Assembly: GCF_900142775.1 (NCBI RefSeq)
Contig: NZ_FRCC01000007.1
Span: 186,001 to 250,000, forward strand
From: Flavobacterium flevense
Lineage (GTDB): Bacteria > Bacteroidota > Bacteroidia > Flavobacteriales > Flavobacteriaceae
Direction: 5' to 3'
Length of the DNA: 64,000 bases
Shown: piece by piece, positions 49,739 to 58,842 of the stretch
How the letters are laid out: each line of letters starts with the position of its first letter
Numbering within the stretch: the stretch's first letter is position 1
Program-made: the position numbers and the translations under genes
Notes under the pieces: generated by a model
The model's input: the letters and a program-made list of their open reading frames with translations, nothing else
The model's database searches: none
What the model was told of the DNA's origin: nothing

Positions 49739-50287
49739 CTTATAAGAAATCATAATACCACCTCTATAAGGAAGCCATTCCCCGCTTTTATTATACTTTG
49801 TAGCTGATTCATATCTTCCGGGCGTTCCATCAGTATAATATCCTTTGTAAAATCCCTGATGCCATCCACCTCCTAAGAAAGCATCTAATGTTAATTTATC
49901 GCTTAATTTTTTTTGATAACCAATGGTGGCACCTATCCGGTAACCCAAACCTTTTTCATATTTATTAGTTCCCCAGTAATTCCATTTCTGTAATTTATAA
50001 GCATCAGGTCCGGTATGAGCACCTACATACAAACCATTGTATTTTTCTTTAAAATGGTAGCGGTATTCCGGTGTTAACATGACTGCCTGCATGGGTTTTC
50101 CATCAAAAGATTTCCAGAATGACGCAAAAACATCAATACTCAGGGTAGATTTGGCTCCAATGCTTGTTTCTATTCCTACTTGTGGTACTCCCACTAAAGC
50201 GGATAATCCGTTAATTTTAATATAAGTCTGACTTTGTAGTGTTATCGAAAATAATAAAATAATGACAGAGAGAGTGAGTTTTTTCAT
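49733..50287 (-). CDS. Predicted outer-membrane beta-barrel protein
   Basis: The 184-residue protein has a signal peptide (MKKLTLSVIILLFSITLQSQ) followed by alternating hydrophobic strands with aromatic ends (V-M-L-T-P-E-Y-R-Y-H-F, N-G-L-Y-V-G-A-H-T-G, Y-R-I-G-A-T-I-G-Y-Q-K) and ends in a strand (Y-R-G-G-I-M-I-S-Y-K-L). It resembles DUF3575-type small outer-membrane proteins. Function unknown. Its stop overlaps the end of the convergent VF530 gene by six bases. Confidence 0.75.
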   Translation of the reverse strand: MKKLTLSVIILLFSITLQSQTYIKINGLSALVGVPQVGIETSIGAKSTLSIDVFASFWKSFDGKPMQAVMLTPEYRYHFKEKYNGLYVGAHTGPDAYKLQKWNYWGTNKYEKGLGYRIGATIGYQKKLSDKLTLDAFLGGGWHQGFYKGYYTDGTPGRYESATKYNKSGEWLPYRGGIMISYKL

Positions 50288-50424
50288 AGTCGTTCATAGC
50301 CTGGCATTTTTGATGTAAAATGCCAGTTAGCTACGCAAATATATGTTTTTTAGCTGTAAAGTATTTACTATAATTATATTAATTAGGATACGGGTATTAA
50401 ATAGTAATTTTACAATTATTAATT

Positions 50425-51324
50425 TTAAAAAATCGCAATACTGAATTTTGAATCAAAAACTTCATTAGCTTCTATTATTTGAATGCCTTCTTTTTCAAAA
50501 ATATTCCCTGTAGCATCATTTGTATCTGAGTAACCATACCAAGGTTCGATACAAATAAACGGAGCGTCTTGCTTAGTCCAGATTCCTAAATGCGGAAATC
50601 CATTATAAGCAACTTCAAGTAACGTCGTTTTGTTTTTTACTATAGTTAAGCTTTTTGATTTCAGATTTTTAAATATAAGTGCATCATTTTCGAATAAAGC
50701 ATAATTTATTGCTACTAAATCATCCTGTTTTTCGATTGTTTCCGTTTTGTCTGAAATTAAATCATTCTCTAAAAGATTATAAACCAAAGGTTCGTCTTTT
50801 TCGAAAGCAATTGCATAGTTTTCGAAATTTCCTTCTAATGCAAAAGCAGGGTGTGCCCCGATGGAGAAAGGCATTTTAGATTTACTTCGGTTAATTACTT
50901 TGTATTCAATGTTCAGACTTGGACCTTCAAGAGTGTAAATAATTTGTAATTCAAATTCAAAAGGATAAACTTTTAAGGTTTCAGTTGTTGATTGAATCGA
51001 AAAAACAGCCTTGTCTTCTTTTTTATCTGTTAATTCGAATACTAAATCTCTTGCAAAGCCATGTCTGGATAAATTATATTGAGAATTTCCAATTTTAAAA
51101 GAATTGTTTTTAAGTGTTCCCACAATAGGAAATAATACAGGTGAATGTTTTCCCCAGTATTCAGGATTCCCTTCCCAGATGTATTCTTTACTGGTTGAAT
51201 TAGATTTTAAAGAGCATAATTCTGCTCCTTTATGATTTATTTTTGCTGTAAGTTCGGAATTAGAAATTGTTGTAATCAAAGCGTATTTTTTTAAATAAGT
51301 TAAGTCCGCATAAATATATTTCAT
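50425..51324 (-). CDS. Aldose 1-epimerase-like protein
   Basis: The protein of up to 299 residues has the galactose-mutarotase-like fold: S-K-E-Y-I-W-E-G-N-P-E-Y-W-G-K near 43-57, P-V-L-F-P-I-V-G near 60-67, S-R-H-G-F-A-R near 83-89 (His), G-A-H-P-A-F-A near 155-161 (His), and W-T-K-Q-D-A-P-F-I-C-I-E-P-W near 248-261 (Glu). It may interconvert anomers of aldoses or hexose phosphates; substrate not known. An in-frame TTG at 51279 gives the more usual N-terminus (ITTISNSEL) and may be the real start. Confidence 0.87.
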   Translation of the reverse strand: MKYIYADLTYLKKYALITTISNSELTAKINHKGAELCSLKSNSTSKEYIWEGNPEYWGKHSPVLFPIVGTLKNNSFKIGNSQYNLSRHGFARDLVFELTDKKEDKAVFSIQSTTETLKVYPFEFELQIIYTLEGPSLNIEYKVINRSKSKMPFSIGAHPAFALEGNFENYAIAFEKDEPLVYNLLENDLISDKTETIEKQDDLVAINYALFENDALIFKNLKSKSLTIVKNKTTLLEVAYNGFPHLGIWTKQDAPFICIEPWYGYSDTNDATGNIFEKEGIQIIEANEVFDSKFSIAIF

Positions 51325-51400
51325 AAATTTTAATTAAACCTTAAATTATATTAAAGTAATGTGTAATTTTTTTTATTAATTTGTTTCAAATTGAAAATAT

Positions 51401-53656
51401 ATGAAAAACATTCGATTGGGAGTTATCTTTCAAATAGCTCTTTTTTTAGGGGCAAGCGCTCTAACAGCTCAGGAAACTACCATTTTAAAGCAAAAATCTA
51501 ACTATGATTACCACGATGCTTTTGCTCCGTTTTTTTATACTAAAAATGGAACAAGTACACGTTCAGCAAGTGGAAAACCAGGAGTTGCATACTGGCAAAA
51601 TCGTGCCGATTACATACTGACAGCCAGTTTAAATGAAAAAACAAATGAAATCACAGGTACTGATATTATTACTTATACCAATAATAGTACGGATGAAATG
51701 TCGTTTTTATGGCTAAATTTAGATCAAAACTTATTTAAAGAAGATTCCCGTGGTGAAGCAATTGTACCTGTAACCGGAAGTAGAAACGGAAAACAAGGAC
51801 AAATTTTTGATGGAGGTCATAAAATTAAATCGGTTAAAATAATTAAAATCGATAATAAGAAAGTTAAAGATTTAGAGGCTAAATATCTGATTAGCGATAC
51901 CCGTATGCAGATTTTTTTACCTGAAACCTTAAAATCTAAAGGAGGAAAAGTAGAATTCAAAATAGAGTTTTCCTATATTTCTCCTAATGAAGGCTCGGAT
52001 AGAACAGGAGTGCTGGAAACTAAAAACGGAAAAATATTTACTATAGCGCAATGGTATCCGCGTATGTGTGTGTATGATGACATTAGAGGCTGGAATACAA
52101 ATCCTTATCTGGGTGCTTCAGAGTTTTATTTAGAATATGGTGATTTTGATATTTCTCTTACCGTTCCGTCCAATCATATTGTAGTTTGTTCCGGAGAATT
52201 ATTAAATCCAAAAGAAGTGTATTCATCAGAAGGATTCAAACGATTCAATCAGGCTAAAGAAAGTGACCAGACAGTGATGATTCATTCTGTTGAAGATGTA
52301 GTAGCGGCTAAAGCTCCGGCTTCAACTACTAAAACCTGGCATTATAAGTTGAATAGCGCTCGTGATGTTTCATGGGCATCTTCGGCAGCTTTTATTTTAG
52401 ATGGAGCCAAAATTAATTTACCAAGCGGAAAAAAAGCATTAGCCTTATCTGCTTATCCGGAAGAAAGTGCAGGAAACGAAGCCTGGGGACGTTCTACAGA
52501 ATATGTAAAACATTCGATAGAGAATTATTCTAAAAGATGGCTGGAATATACTTATCCTGTAGCGACAAATGTAGCAGGGAATGAAGGAGGAATGGAATAT
52601 CCGGGAATTGTTTTTTGTGGATGGAAAGCTAAAGGGAAAAGCCTGTGGGGAGTTACTGATCATGAATTTGGACATAACTGGTTTCCGATGGTTGTAGGTT
52701 CTAATGAACGTTTATTTGCCTGGATGGATGAGGGATTTAACTCTTTTATTAATACATTGAGTGATGTTGATTTTAATAATGGCGAGTATAAAGGTGAAAA
52801 AGAAGACATGCATGAGAGTGCGTCTACTTATACAAGAGCCGATTTAGAAACCATGATGAGTTCACCGGATAATATGAAAGAAGCAAACATTGGTACTTTA
52901 TGTTATTCCAAGCCCAGTGCGGGATTAGTTATACTAAGAGAACAAATTTTAGGTGAAGATCGCTTTGACAGAGCTTTTAGAACATATGTAGAACGATGGG
53001 CTTTTAAGCATCCTACACCGGATGATTTTTTCAGAACAATGGAAAATGTAGGCGGTGAAGATTTAAGTTGGTTCTGGAGAGGATGGTTTCAATACAACTG
53101 GCAATTTGATCAGGGCGTTAATGCGATAAAATACATTAAAAATGATCCTAAAAACGGTGTTTTAATTACCATTGAGAATTTTGAAAAAATGCCAATGCCG
53201 GTGATTATGGACATCAAAACAAAAAGCGGAAAAACAGAGCGCGTTAAACTGCCTGTAGAGGTTTGGCAAAAAAATGTGCAGTGGACTTTTAAACACCATT
53301 CGACAGAAGAAATAGAAAGTATAACGTTGGATCCGAATCATGTTTTTCCTGATATTAATGGGGCCAATAACAGCTGGACTTCTGACAAGGGAATAATTGA
53401 GAAAGATATTATTTTAGATCCTTATTTAGGAAGTTATTCTAATTCCAGAATGCCTATTAAAATTGTAATTACAGAGAAAAATACTCTTTTAAATGTTGAA
53501 ATTACTGATTATCCGGAATTTTCATTAAGTCCTATAGGTAAAGATTTTTTTGAATCTAAACGTGCCGGTTTGAAATTTCAGTTCAACGAAGACAAAACGG
53601 GATTTGATATGATTGTAAGTGAAACCAGAAAAATTCCTTTTACAAAAGATAAATAA
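51401..53656 (+). CDS. M1 family zinc metallopeptidase, secreted
   Basis: The 751-residue protein has a signal peptide (residues 1-23) and the M1 catalytic core: exopeptidase motif G-G-M-E-Y-P (in place of G-A-M-E-N) near 397, H-E-F-G-H at 421-425, and the third zinc ligand Glu444 in W-M-D-E-G-F-N, spacing as expected (H-E-x-x-H-x18-E). It probably removes amino acids from peptides in the periplasm or outside. The C-terminal 150 residues look beta-rich. It is alone on its transcript and has its own terminator. Confidence 0.93.
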   Translation: MKNIRLGVIFQIALFLGASALTAQETTILKQKSNYDYHDAFAPFFYTKNGTSTRSASGKPGVAYWQNRADYILTASLNEKTNEITGTDIITYTNNSTDEMSFLWLNLDQNLFKEDSRGEAIVPVTGSRNGKQGQIFDGGHKIKSVKIIKIDNKKVKDLEAKYLISDTRMQIFLPETLKSKGGKVEFKIEFSYISPNEGSDRTGVLETKNGKIFTIAQWYPRMCVYDDIRGWNTNPYLGASEFYLEYGDFDISLTVPSNHIVVCSGELLNPKEVYSSEGFKRFNQAKESDQTVMIHSVEDVVAAKAPASTTKTWHYKLNSARDVSWASSAAFILDGAKINLPSGKKALALSAYPEESAGNEAWGRSTEYVKHSIENYSKRWLEYTYPVATNVAGNEGGMEYPGIVFCGWKAKGKSLWGVTDHEFGHNWFPMVVGSNERLFAWMDEGFNSFINTLSDVDFNNGEYKGEKEDMHESASTYTRADLETMMSSPDNMKEANIGTLCYSKPSAGLVILREQILGEDRFDRAFRTYVERWAFKHPTPDDFFRTMENVGGEDLSWFWRGWFQYNWQFDQGVNAIKYIKNDPKNGVLITIENFEKMPMPVIMDIKTKSGKTERVKLPVEVWQKNVQWTFKHHSTEEIESITLDPNHVFPDINGANNSWTSDKGIIEKDIILDPYLGSYSNSRMPIKIVITEKNTLLNVEITDYPEFSLSPIGKDFFESKRAGLKFQFNEDKTGFDMIVSETRKIPFTKDK

Positions 53657-53677
53657 TTGTAATCAAATTGTTAACCT

Positions 53678-53718
53678 AAGCGGCTATTGAAAACATTCAG
53701 TAGCCGTTTTTGTTTTTT
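53678..53718 (+). terminator. Terminator of M1 peptidase gene
   Basis: CGGCTA (53681-53686) pairs with TAGCCG (53701-53706), extended inward by a T-G pair and TGAA/TTCA, and is followed by a T-rich tract. Confidence 0.8.
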
Positions 53719-53810
53719 CTAAATTATATCCCCGGAATCTTTGCTTGCTAAGGCTAAAAAAATGTACTTTTATTGCTTTTTATTTACTTAATAATTTCAA
53801 TAACTTCATT

Positions 53811-54503
53811 TTGGATAAAAAAATTATAATTGCAATTGACGGATTTTCTTCTACCGGCAAAAGTACTTTGGCAAAACAACTGGCAAAACATTTAGGGTAT
53901 GTATTTATAGATACGGGAGCAATGTACCGTGCAATTGCTTTCTTTTCGATGCAAAAAGGATATATTAATAATGATTTTTTTGATAAAGAATCTTTAATAA
54001 AAAGTTTGCCAACAATTCGTTTGCAATTTAAGTTTAATGCCGAATTGGGTTTTGCCGAAATGTATCTGAATGGTGAAAACGTAGAAAAACAAATCCGAAG
54101 TTTTGAAGTTTCCGGTTTTGTGAGTAAAGTAGCTGAGATTACAGAAGTTCGCACTAAATTAGTCGAGCAACAGCAGGAAATGGGGAAGGACAAAGGTATT
54201 GTGATGGATGGAAGGGATATAGGAACGGTTGTTTTTCCGGAAGCTGAACTTAAAATATTCATGACAGCCAGTGCTCAAACCCGTGCTCAGAGACGCTATG
54301 ACGAATTGCTTCAAAAAGGGGATACCGTTACTTTTGAAGAAGTTTTTAATAATGTAGTAGAGCGCGATTATATTGATACTCATAGGAGTAATTCGCCCTT
54401 AGCAAAAGCTGATGATGCGGTAGAAATAGACAATTCTAATCTGACACGTGCAGAGCAGTTTGATTTGGTTTTAGAGGTAGTAAATGAAATTCTTAGGAGT
54501 TGA
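53811..54503 (+). CDS. cmk: Cytidylate kinase
   Basis: Cmk phosphorylates CMP and dCMP with ATP. The 230-residue product (TTG start at 53811, giving MDKKIIIAIDGFSSTGKST) has P-loop G-F-S-S-T-G-K-S-T near 10-18, D-T-G-A-M-Y-R-A near 34-41, M-D-G-R-D-I-G-T-V-V near 128-137, and the lid A-Q-R-R-Y-D-E-L. An upstream extension (from 53745) is possible but gives an atypical hydrophobic start, so TTG is preferred. rpsA, often its neighbour in other bacteria, is 4 kb downstream. Confidence 0.94.
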   Translation: MDKKIIIAIDGFSSTGKSTLAKQLAKHLGYVFIDTGAMYRAIAFFSMQKGYINNDFFDKESLIKSLPTIRLQFKFNAELGFAEMYLNGENVEKQIRSFEVSGFVSKVAEITEVRTKLVEQQQEMGKDKGIVMDGRDIGTVVFPEAELKIFMTASAQTRAQRRYDELLQKGDTVTFEEVFNNVVERDYIDTHRSNSPLAKADDAVEIDNSNLTRAEQFDLVLEVVNEILRS

Positions 54504-54561
54504 TTGTTGTAAAAACCAGTATTTGATTTTCGGAATTTTATAAATATCAAAATTCTTTCAA

Positions 54562-55938
54562 ATGAGTATTAAATTTAGGCTAGCGTTAATGAGTTTTCTC
54601 CAGTTCTTTGTTTGGGGAGCCTGGTTAATTACAATTGCAAATTACTGGTTTGGAACAAAAAACTGGGATGGTACTCAATTTGGTTTAGTTTTTAGTACCA
54701 TGGGAATCGCTTCGTTATTCATGCCTACACTAACAGGAATAATCGCTGACAGATGGGTAAATGCCGAAAAATTATACGGAATACTTCATTTACTGTATGC
54801 AGCAGTGTTGTTTTGTTTGCCCATAGTAACTAACTCCACCACTTTTATATATGTTATTTTACTGGCAATGTGTTTTTATATGCCCACTATTTCATTGTGT
54901 AATTCTGTTTCTTATAATGGACTACTCCTTAATAAAAGCGACATTGTAAAAGATTTTCCGCCCATCAGGGTTTATGGAACTATTGGTTTTATTGCCGCGA
55001 TGTGGATAACTAATCTAACCGGTAATAAAGCAACTGCTTATCAGTTTTACATAGCCGGAATTGTAGCGGTAATATTAGGTATTTATGCTTTTACTTTACC
55101 GGAAAGCAAACCGCAAAGACTGATAAAAGAAAATGCTTCTACAGTGGATATACTGGGTTTAGGTGCTTTTAAGTTATTTGCCGATTATAAAATGGCTTTG
55201 TTTTTTATCTTCTCGATGTTTCTGGGCAGTACATTACAGCTTACGAATGCCTACGGAGATATTTTCTTAGATGAATTTAAATATTTTCCTAGATATGCAA
55301 ATTCATTTGTTGTGAAATATTCCACCATCATTATGTCTGTTTCTCAGGTATCCGAAACTTTATTTATACTGGCAATTCCTTTTTTCCTGAAACGTTTTGG
55401 GATAAAAACAGTAATGTTAATCAGTATGATGGCCTGGGTATTGCGTTTTGCTTTTTTTGCATTTGGAAATCCGCTGGATGGCTTGTGGCTTATTATTATG
55501 TCTTGTATTGTTTACGGAATGGCATTTGATTTTTTTAATGTTTCAGGTTCTTTATTTGTAGAAACCAATACCGATTCTAAAAACCGGGCTTCTGCTCAGG
55601 GAATGTTTATGATGATGACGAATGGTTTTGGTGCTGTGATAGGGAGTTTTACTTCAGGATGGGCAATAGATCGTTTTTTTACCAAATCATTTACGAATAC
55701 TACAGAATTAGCCGGTTTCTTAAAAACGGAACCGTCAAATGTGTTGATGATTGATTTTCTTAAAAATCAGAATATAAAAATTGATACAGACGGAGTTTTA
55801 AGTCAGGCTGTTTTTATGAAAGACTGGCAAACCATTTGGTTGACATTTGCTTTGTATGCTTTGATAATTGCCGTGGCTTTTGGCATTTTGTTTAAGCACA
55901 AACACGATCCGAAGGTGATTGAAAATTACAAGCATTAA
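54562..55938 (+). CDS. Nucleoside:proton symporter, NupG/XapB-like MFS
   Basis: The 458-residue protein has twelve hydrophobic segments and starts with the nucleoside-transporter signature M-S-F-L-Q-F-F-V-W-G-A-W-L near 10-22. Residues P-P-I-R-V-Y-G-T-I-G-F near 134-144 and R-A-S-A-Q-G-M-F near 343-350 are also typical. It probably imports nucleosides with protons across the inner membrane. It is 58 bases after cmk and may share the transcript, which would tie both to nucleotide supply. Confidence 0.92.
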   Translation: MSIKFRLALMSFLQFFVWGAWLITIANYWFGTKNWDGTQFGLVFSTMGIASLFMPTLTGIIADRWVNAEKLYGILHLLYAAVLFCLPIVTNSTTFIYVILLAMCFYMPTISLCNSVSYNGLLLNKSDIVKDFPPIRVYGTIGFIAAMWITNLTGNKATAYQFYIAGIVAVILGIYAFTLPESKPQRLIKENASTVDILGLGAFKLFADYKMALFFIFSMFLGSTLQLTNAYGDIFLDEFKYFPRYANSFVVKYSTIIMSVSQVSETLFILAIPFFLKRFGIKTVMLISMMAWVLRFAFFAFGNPLDGLWLIIMSCIVYGMAFDFFNVSGSLFVETNTDSKNRASAQGMFMMMTNGFGAVIGSFTSGWAIDRFFTKSFTNTTELAGFLKTEPSNVLMIDFLKNQNIKIDTDGVLSQAVFMKDWQTIWLTFALYALIIAVAFGILFKHKHDPKVIENYKH

Positions 55939-55960
55939 AGATACTTTTAAACGTAATCCT

Positions 55961-56000
55961 ATAAAAAATGAGTTAGGTAATTCCTAACTCATTTTTTGTT
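55961..56000. terminator. Bidirectional terminator
   Basis: AAAAAATGAGTTAGG (55963-55977) pairs perfectly with 55983-55997 around TAATT. It serves the nucleoside transporter gene and the convergent hsp20 gene. Confidence 0.85.
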
Positions 56001-56018
56001 TTTAGCTAACAGTTTGGT

Positions 56019-56456
56019 TTATTTGATACTGATAAGTTTTGGAGGCTTTGGTTTCGCTTCTTCTTTTTTAGGAATATCGATAAATAAAATTCCGTTTTCA
56101 TATTTAGCCGAAATTTTTTCTTCATCCACATGTTCAGGAAGCGTAAAGGAGCGACTGAAAGACTGGTAGCTAAATTCCTGTTTGGTAATTCTTTCTCCGT
56201 CTTTGAGTTCATTGTTTACTTTTTTTTCTGAAGAGATTGTTAATAAATCATTATTCAGTTCAATTTTGAAATCTGATTTTTCAAAACCGGGAGCAGCTAC
56301 TTCTACTAAAAAAGAATCTTTCGTTTCTTTAATATTTAAATTAGGTAGAGTAGTGTTGGTCATTGAAAAATTATTTCTATTCCAACCTTCGAAATCATTA
56401 TTAAAAAATCTGTCAAATAAACCAGGCCATTGATTTTGATATCTAACAAGTGTCAT
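56019..56456 (-). CDS. Hsp20 family small heat-shock protein
   Basis: The 145-residue protein has an alpha-crystallin domain (about 40-130): N-I-K-E-T-K-D-S-F-L-V-E-V-A-A-P-G-F-E-K near 41-60, L-L-T-I-S-S-E-K near 72-79, and the family's final motif A-K-Y-E-N-G-I-L near 118-125, followed by a C-terminal I-x-I-type sequence (L-I-S-I-K). It binds unfolded proteins without ATP. Heat regulation is likely from the family but I cannot identify a heat-shock promoter in the long leader region. Confidence 0.95.
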   Translation of the reverse strand: MTLVRYQNQWPGLFDRFFNNDFEGWNRNNFSMTNTTLPNLNIKETKDSFLVEVAAPGFEKSDFKIELNNDLLTISSEKKVNNELKDGERITKQEFSYQSFSRSFTLPEHVDEEKISAKYENGILFIDIPKKEEAKPKPPKLISIK

Positions 56457-57106
56457 AATAATAATAAAATTTTAAGTTAAACAATATTTTTATAGTGTAA
56501 CAGCAAAGAAAATACCATTTGCAAAATACTGACAATACGTTAGTTGTTGGCTTTTTTTATGTCTTTTTGATTCTGAAAATTTTATTAATTTTTAAGAATG
56601 AAATGTCAATTTTTCAGTTTTTAAATGGTTTAAAAGTCAGTGTTTTAAATTACTTCTATAAAATTTGCTTCATGAGGACACTTAGCAGATTCTAAATTTA
56701 GGAATATCGATATCTTGTTTTTTTCACTTGTCTAGTTACTGCTTTAATTGTTTTCAAATTGTTAAAAGAAGTGGTTGTTCCCTTTATAATTTGTAGCTTG
56801 CTGTTTCAATTGAAAAGACTATGGATTTCTCATTTTTTTATTCAATCATTACCGTTGCAATAGGGCAGTTATTTATATTGTTCTATTTGCATGACGACTC
56901 ATTCTTAAAATGTTCTAAAGAGTTTATAAAGTAAGCCCTGTCCGCCCAAGGCAGGGAATTTTTCCTATTTCTTTATAAATTAATAATTCATCAATCATTA
57001 CTAAGCTGATTTATTGTTGTTCTTTTCCAATTCGAAAGTATAGGGGAGGAATAATTTTGGGTACTATTCAATGAAGCTTTAAGTATTGATATAAAAAGAA
57101 CAAAAA
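56457..57106. other. 650-base gap upstream of hsp20 and the Gre-like gene
   Basis: AT-rich region between divergent genes, so it must hold both promoters. A partial promoter candidate, TAATTTTG at 57052-57059 without a matching -33 element, precedes the Gre-like gene. A possible 37-codon frame is at 56821-56934. Nothing else is recognised. Confidence 0.5.
56821..56934 (+). CDS. Possible 37-residue membrane peptide
   Basis: An ATG at 56821 opens 37 codons: D-F-S-F-F-Y-S-I-I-T-V-A-I-G-Q-L-F-I-L-F-Y-L, a hydrophobic segment of about 20 residues, then a hydrophilic tail H-D-D-S-F-L-K-C-S-K-E-F-I-K. It looks like a small single-pass membrane peptide. There is no family match in my memory and no ribosome-binding or promoter signal that I can identify, so it may be chance. 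Confidence 0.3.
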   Translation: MDFSFFYSIITVAIGQLFILFYLHDDSFLKCSKEFIK

Positions 57107-57496
57107 ATGATTCAAGCTGCAGAACAAGAAATTGTATTAACAACAGGTATTTATGATTTGATTAAAGATCATGTTAGAAGAAAAAAAGTAACTGTTGAAG
57201 AAGAAGAAGTTTTAAAAAATCAATTAAAAAAAGCAAAACAGGTTACACGAAAAAATTTGCCTTTAGACGTGGTAACAATTGATACAAAAGTTACAGTTAA
57301 AAATAAAACTACAAATCAGGAGGAAATATATACTCTTGTAGCACCTGATCGTGCAAAAAGACGCAATAATACCGAATCTATTTTAAGTACCATTGGTTTG
57401 GCTCTAGTTGGATGTAAAATAGGCGATGTAATTCACTGGAATTTTAATACTGAACAAAAGGAATTAGAAATTGTAAATGTTGAGCGATTAGTATAA
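57107..57496 (+). CDS. GreA/Rnk-like transcription factor
   Basis: The 129-residue protein starts with a helical region containing K-K-V-T-V-E-E-E-E-V-L-K-N-Q-L-K-K-A (short coiled-coil-like part, residues 24-48), then the GreA/GreB/Rnk C-terminal FKBP-like domain (D-V-V-T-I-D-T-K-V-T-V-K-N near 53-65, Y-T-L-V-A-P-D near 74-80, I-G-L-A-L-V-G-C-K-I-G-D near 95-106). The coiled coil is too short to be a complete GreA finger, so it may bind RNA polymerase without classical cleavage stimulation, as Rnk does. Exact role unknown. Confidence 0.85.
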   Translation: MIQAAEQEIVLTTGIYDLIKDHVRRKKVTVEEEEVLKNQLKKAKQVTRKNLPLDVVTIDTKVTVKNKTTNQEEIYTLVAPDRAKRRNNTESILSTIGLALVGCKIGDVIHWNFNTEQKELEIVNVERLV

Positions 57497-57516
57497 TTCA
57501 AATTACATATTAAATT

Positions 57517-57560
57517 AAAAAAAGCCGCCTGTTTCTATATTGAAACAGGCGGCTTTTGTA
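57517..57560 (+). terminator. Strong terminator of the Gre-like gene
   Basis: A 16-bp perfect inverted repeat (57520-57535 with 57542-57557; core GCCGCCTGTTTC) is followed by T-rich sequence. Confidence 0.92.
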
Positions 57561-57725
57561 TTGTAAATATACTTTAAAAAAAAATTAATTATAAATGCGG
57601 GCACGAAAAGAACTTTCTCGCTCTTGTGTTAAAGTATTCTTAGCCGCAAACTTGTCTTTCCGAAGAATGAGGGAACTCCGTAAGTGGCTCGACAAAGTAT
57701 TTCTATTTGCTCATTTTTACCGGCA

Positions 57726-57740
57726 CGGATTGCAAATCCG
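57726..57740. repeat. Small palindrome in degenerate intergenic sequence
   Basis: CGGATT-GCA-AATCCG forms a six-base-pair hairpin inside CCGGCA...CGCTATCGGG, GC-rich compared with its surroundings and similar in look to degenerate repeats scattered through Bacteroidota gaps. No second copy is seen in this window. Confidence 0.35.
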
Positions 57741-57757
57741 CGCTATCGGGTAGTTTT

Positions 57758-58339
57758 TTATTCAGCAATATCTTCAAATGTTAGTGTATTCTCATTTTTG
57801 TCAACTTCTATTTTTCTCCAAGTTGGTGCATTTCCTTTTCCTTGCGGTTCAAAAAGTTCTCTTACGAATTGCTTTTCAGTTTCATAATTTTTAATTCTTT
57901 TAGGGCCATTGTAATAATCCTCTCGATTGTCAAAATAATTCTCAATTTTAGAATCTAGATTGAAATTTTTAGAGCTCTTAATTTCGTTAATTATCTTTAT
58001 TTTATCTTCCGCAGTAATTTTTAAAGTAAATGTATGGTAGTAATCGCCGATTGCTGACATTGATTTATTTTCGAGAAGTTCAAAATCATTATTTAAAGTA
58101 ATATTTTGTTCAGCTAATAAATTTTCGGCTTCATTTTTTGAAAATAATTCATCTTCAAATATCATACTTACAGCTATATAAATAAAAAATAATCCAACTA
58201 TTGAAGAAAGAAATATTCCAAGTTTCTTTTGTCCGCTTTTGGCTGGGATTGAATATAAAATATACACTAACCAAATACAAAAAGCAGTAGGAATCAGAAC
58301 TACTAAAATTAAAATTATTGTCAGAAATATTTCGTCCAT
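57758..58339 (-). CDS. Membrane protein of unknown function
   Basis: The 193-residue protein has two transmembrane segments near the N-terminus (about 7-30 and 42-62), followed by a hydrophilic extracytoplasmic or cytoplasmic domain with a mixed strand/helix pattern (D-Y-Y-H-T-F-T-L-K-I-T near 99-109). I do not recognise the family. It is isolated between the Gre-like gene terminator and the region upstream of rpsA. Confidence 0.65.
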   Translation of the reverse strand: MDEIFLTIILILVVLIPTAFCIWLVYILYSIPAKSGQKKLGIFLSSIVGLFFIYIAVSMIFEDELFSKNEAENLLAEQNITLNNDFELLENKSMSAIGDYYHTFTLKITAEDKIKIINEIKSSKNFNLDSKIENYFDNREDYYNGPKRIKNYETEKQFVRELFEPQGKGNAPTWRKIEVDKNENTLTFEDIAE

Positions 58340-58518
58340 TTATTGTTCTTGTTTAAACTGCTTATCTTGTAAAATTATCACTAACTTGTAGATAGGCCTG
58401 ATTTTATCATACCTATCGGCCCAAAATTGGCTAGCTTTGTCTGATAAACGTCAGTATTTGTTTTCAAATATATCAAAATATCTTTACAAAATGTATTTTG
58501 AAAATAAAACGAACTAAA

Positions 58519-58601
58519 TAGCCCTGATGGCAGCGGCATCCTCTTGTCTCGTCTTTTGGGACGAGACAAGAGATAGAGCGGACAGCAGGAGGGAAGTGCT
58601 T
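58519..58601 (+). repeat. Structured intergenic element, copy 2
   Basis: Left flank TAGCCCTGATGG...CGGCATC and right flank GATAGAGCGGACAGCAGGA match copy 1 at 6181-6258 almost base for base. The central hairpin differs: 13 perfect base pairs (58541-58553 with 58560-58572, loop TTTTGG). The last 10-12 bases are more degenerate than in copy 1. Confidence 0.85.
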
Positions 58602-58692
58602 TGAAAACCAACTCATTGTGCTGTTGAAAAAGAAAAAAAGTGTATAAATGGCGTAGAGTTTGGGTTTAGTGGTGATTATCAGCGGGATTTGT

Positions 58693-58723
58693 TTTGTAGT
58701 TTCGTAAAAAAGAATTAATTTTG
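58693..58723 (+). promoter_or_regulatory. Consensus promoter of rpsA
   Basis: TTTG (58693-58696), 19 bases, then TAATTTTG (58716-58723) is an exact match to the Bacteroidota consensus. The transcript would start near 58730, leaving a leader of about 113 bases with a small hairpin (58773-58779 with 58784-58790). Confidence 0.75.
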
Positions 58724-58842
58724 CACACCTTTTGGTGAATAAGAGTTTCCTTTAGGTATCAACTAATTATACAAACAACTTCTGTTGTTTTCTATCACAT
58801 TAAGAAACTCGAGAGAATGCAGAATACAAATATTTTATCAGC

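Noticed and set aside
58381..58611. Minus-strand frame of 76 codons before rpsA
   Set aside because: Covers copy 2 of the structured element; no protein-like features.
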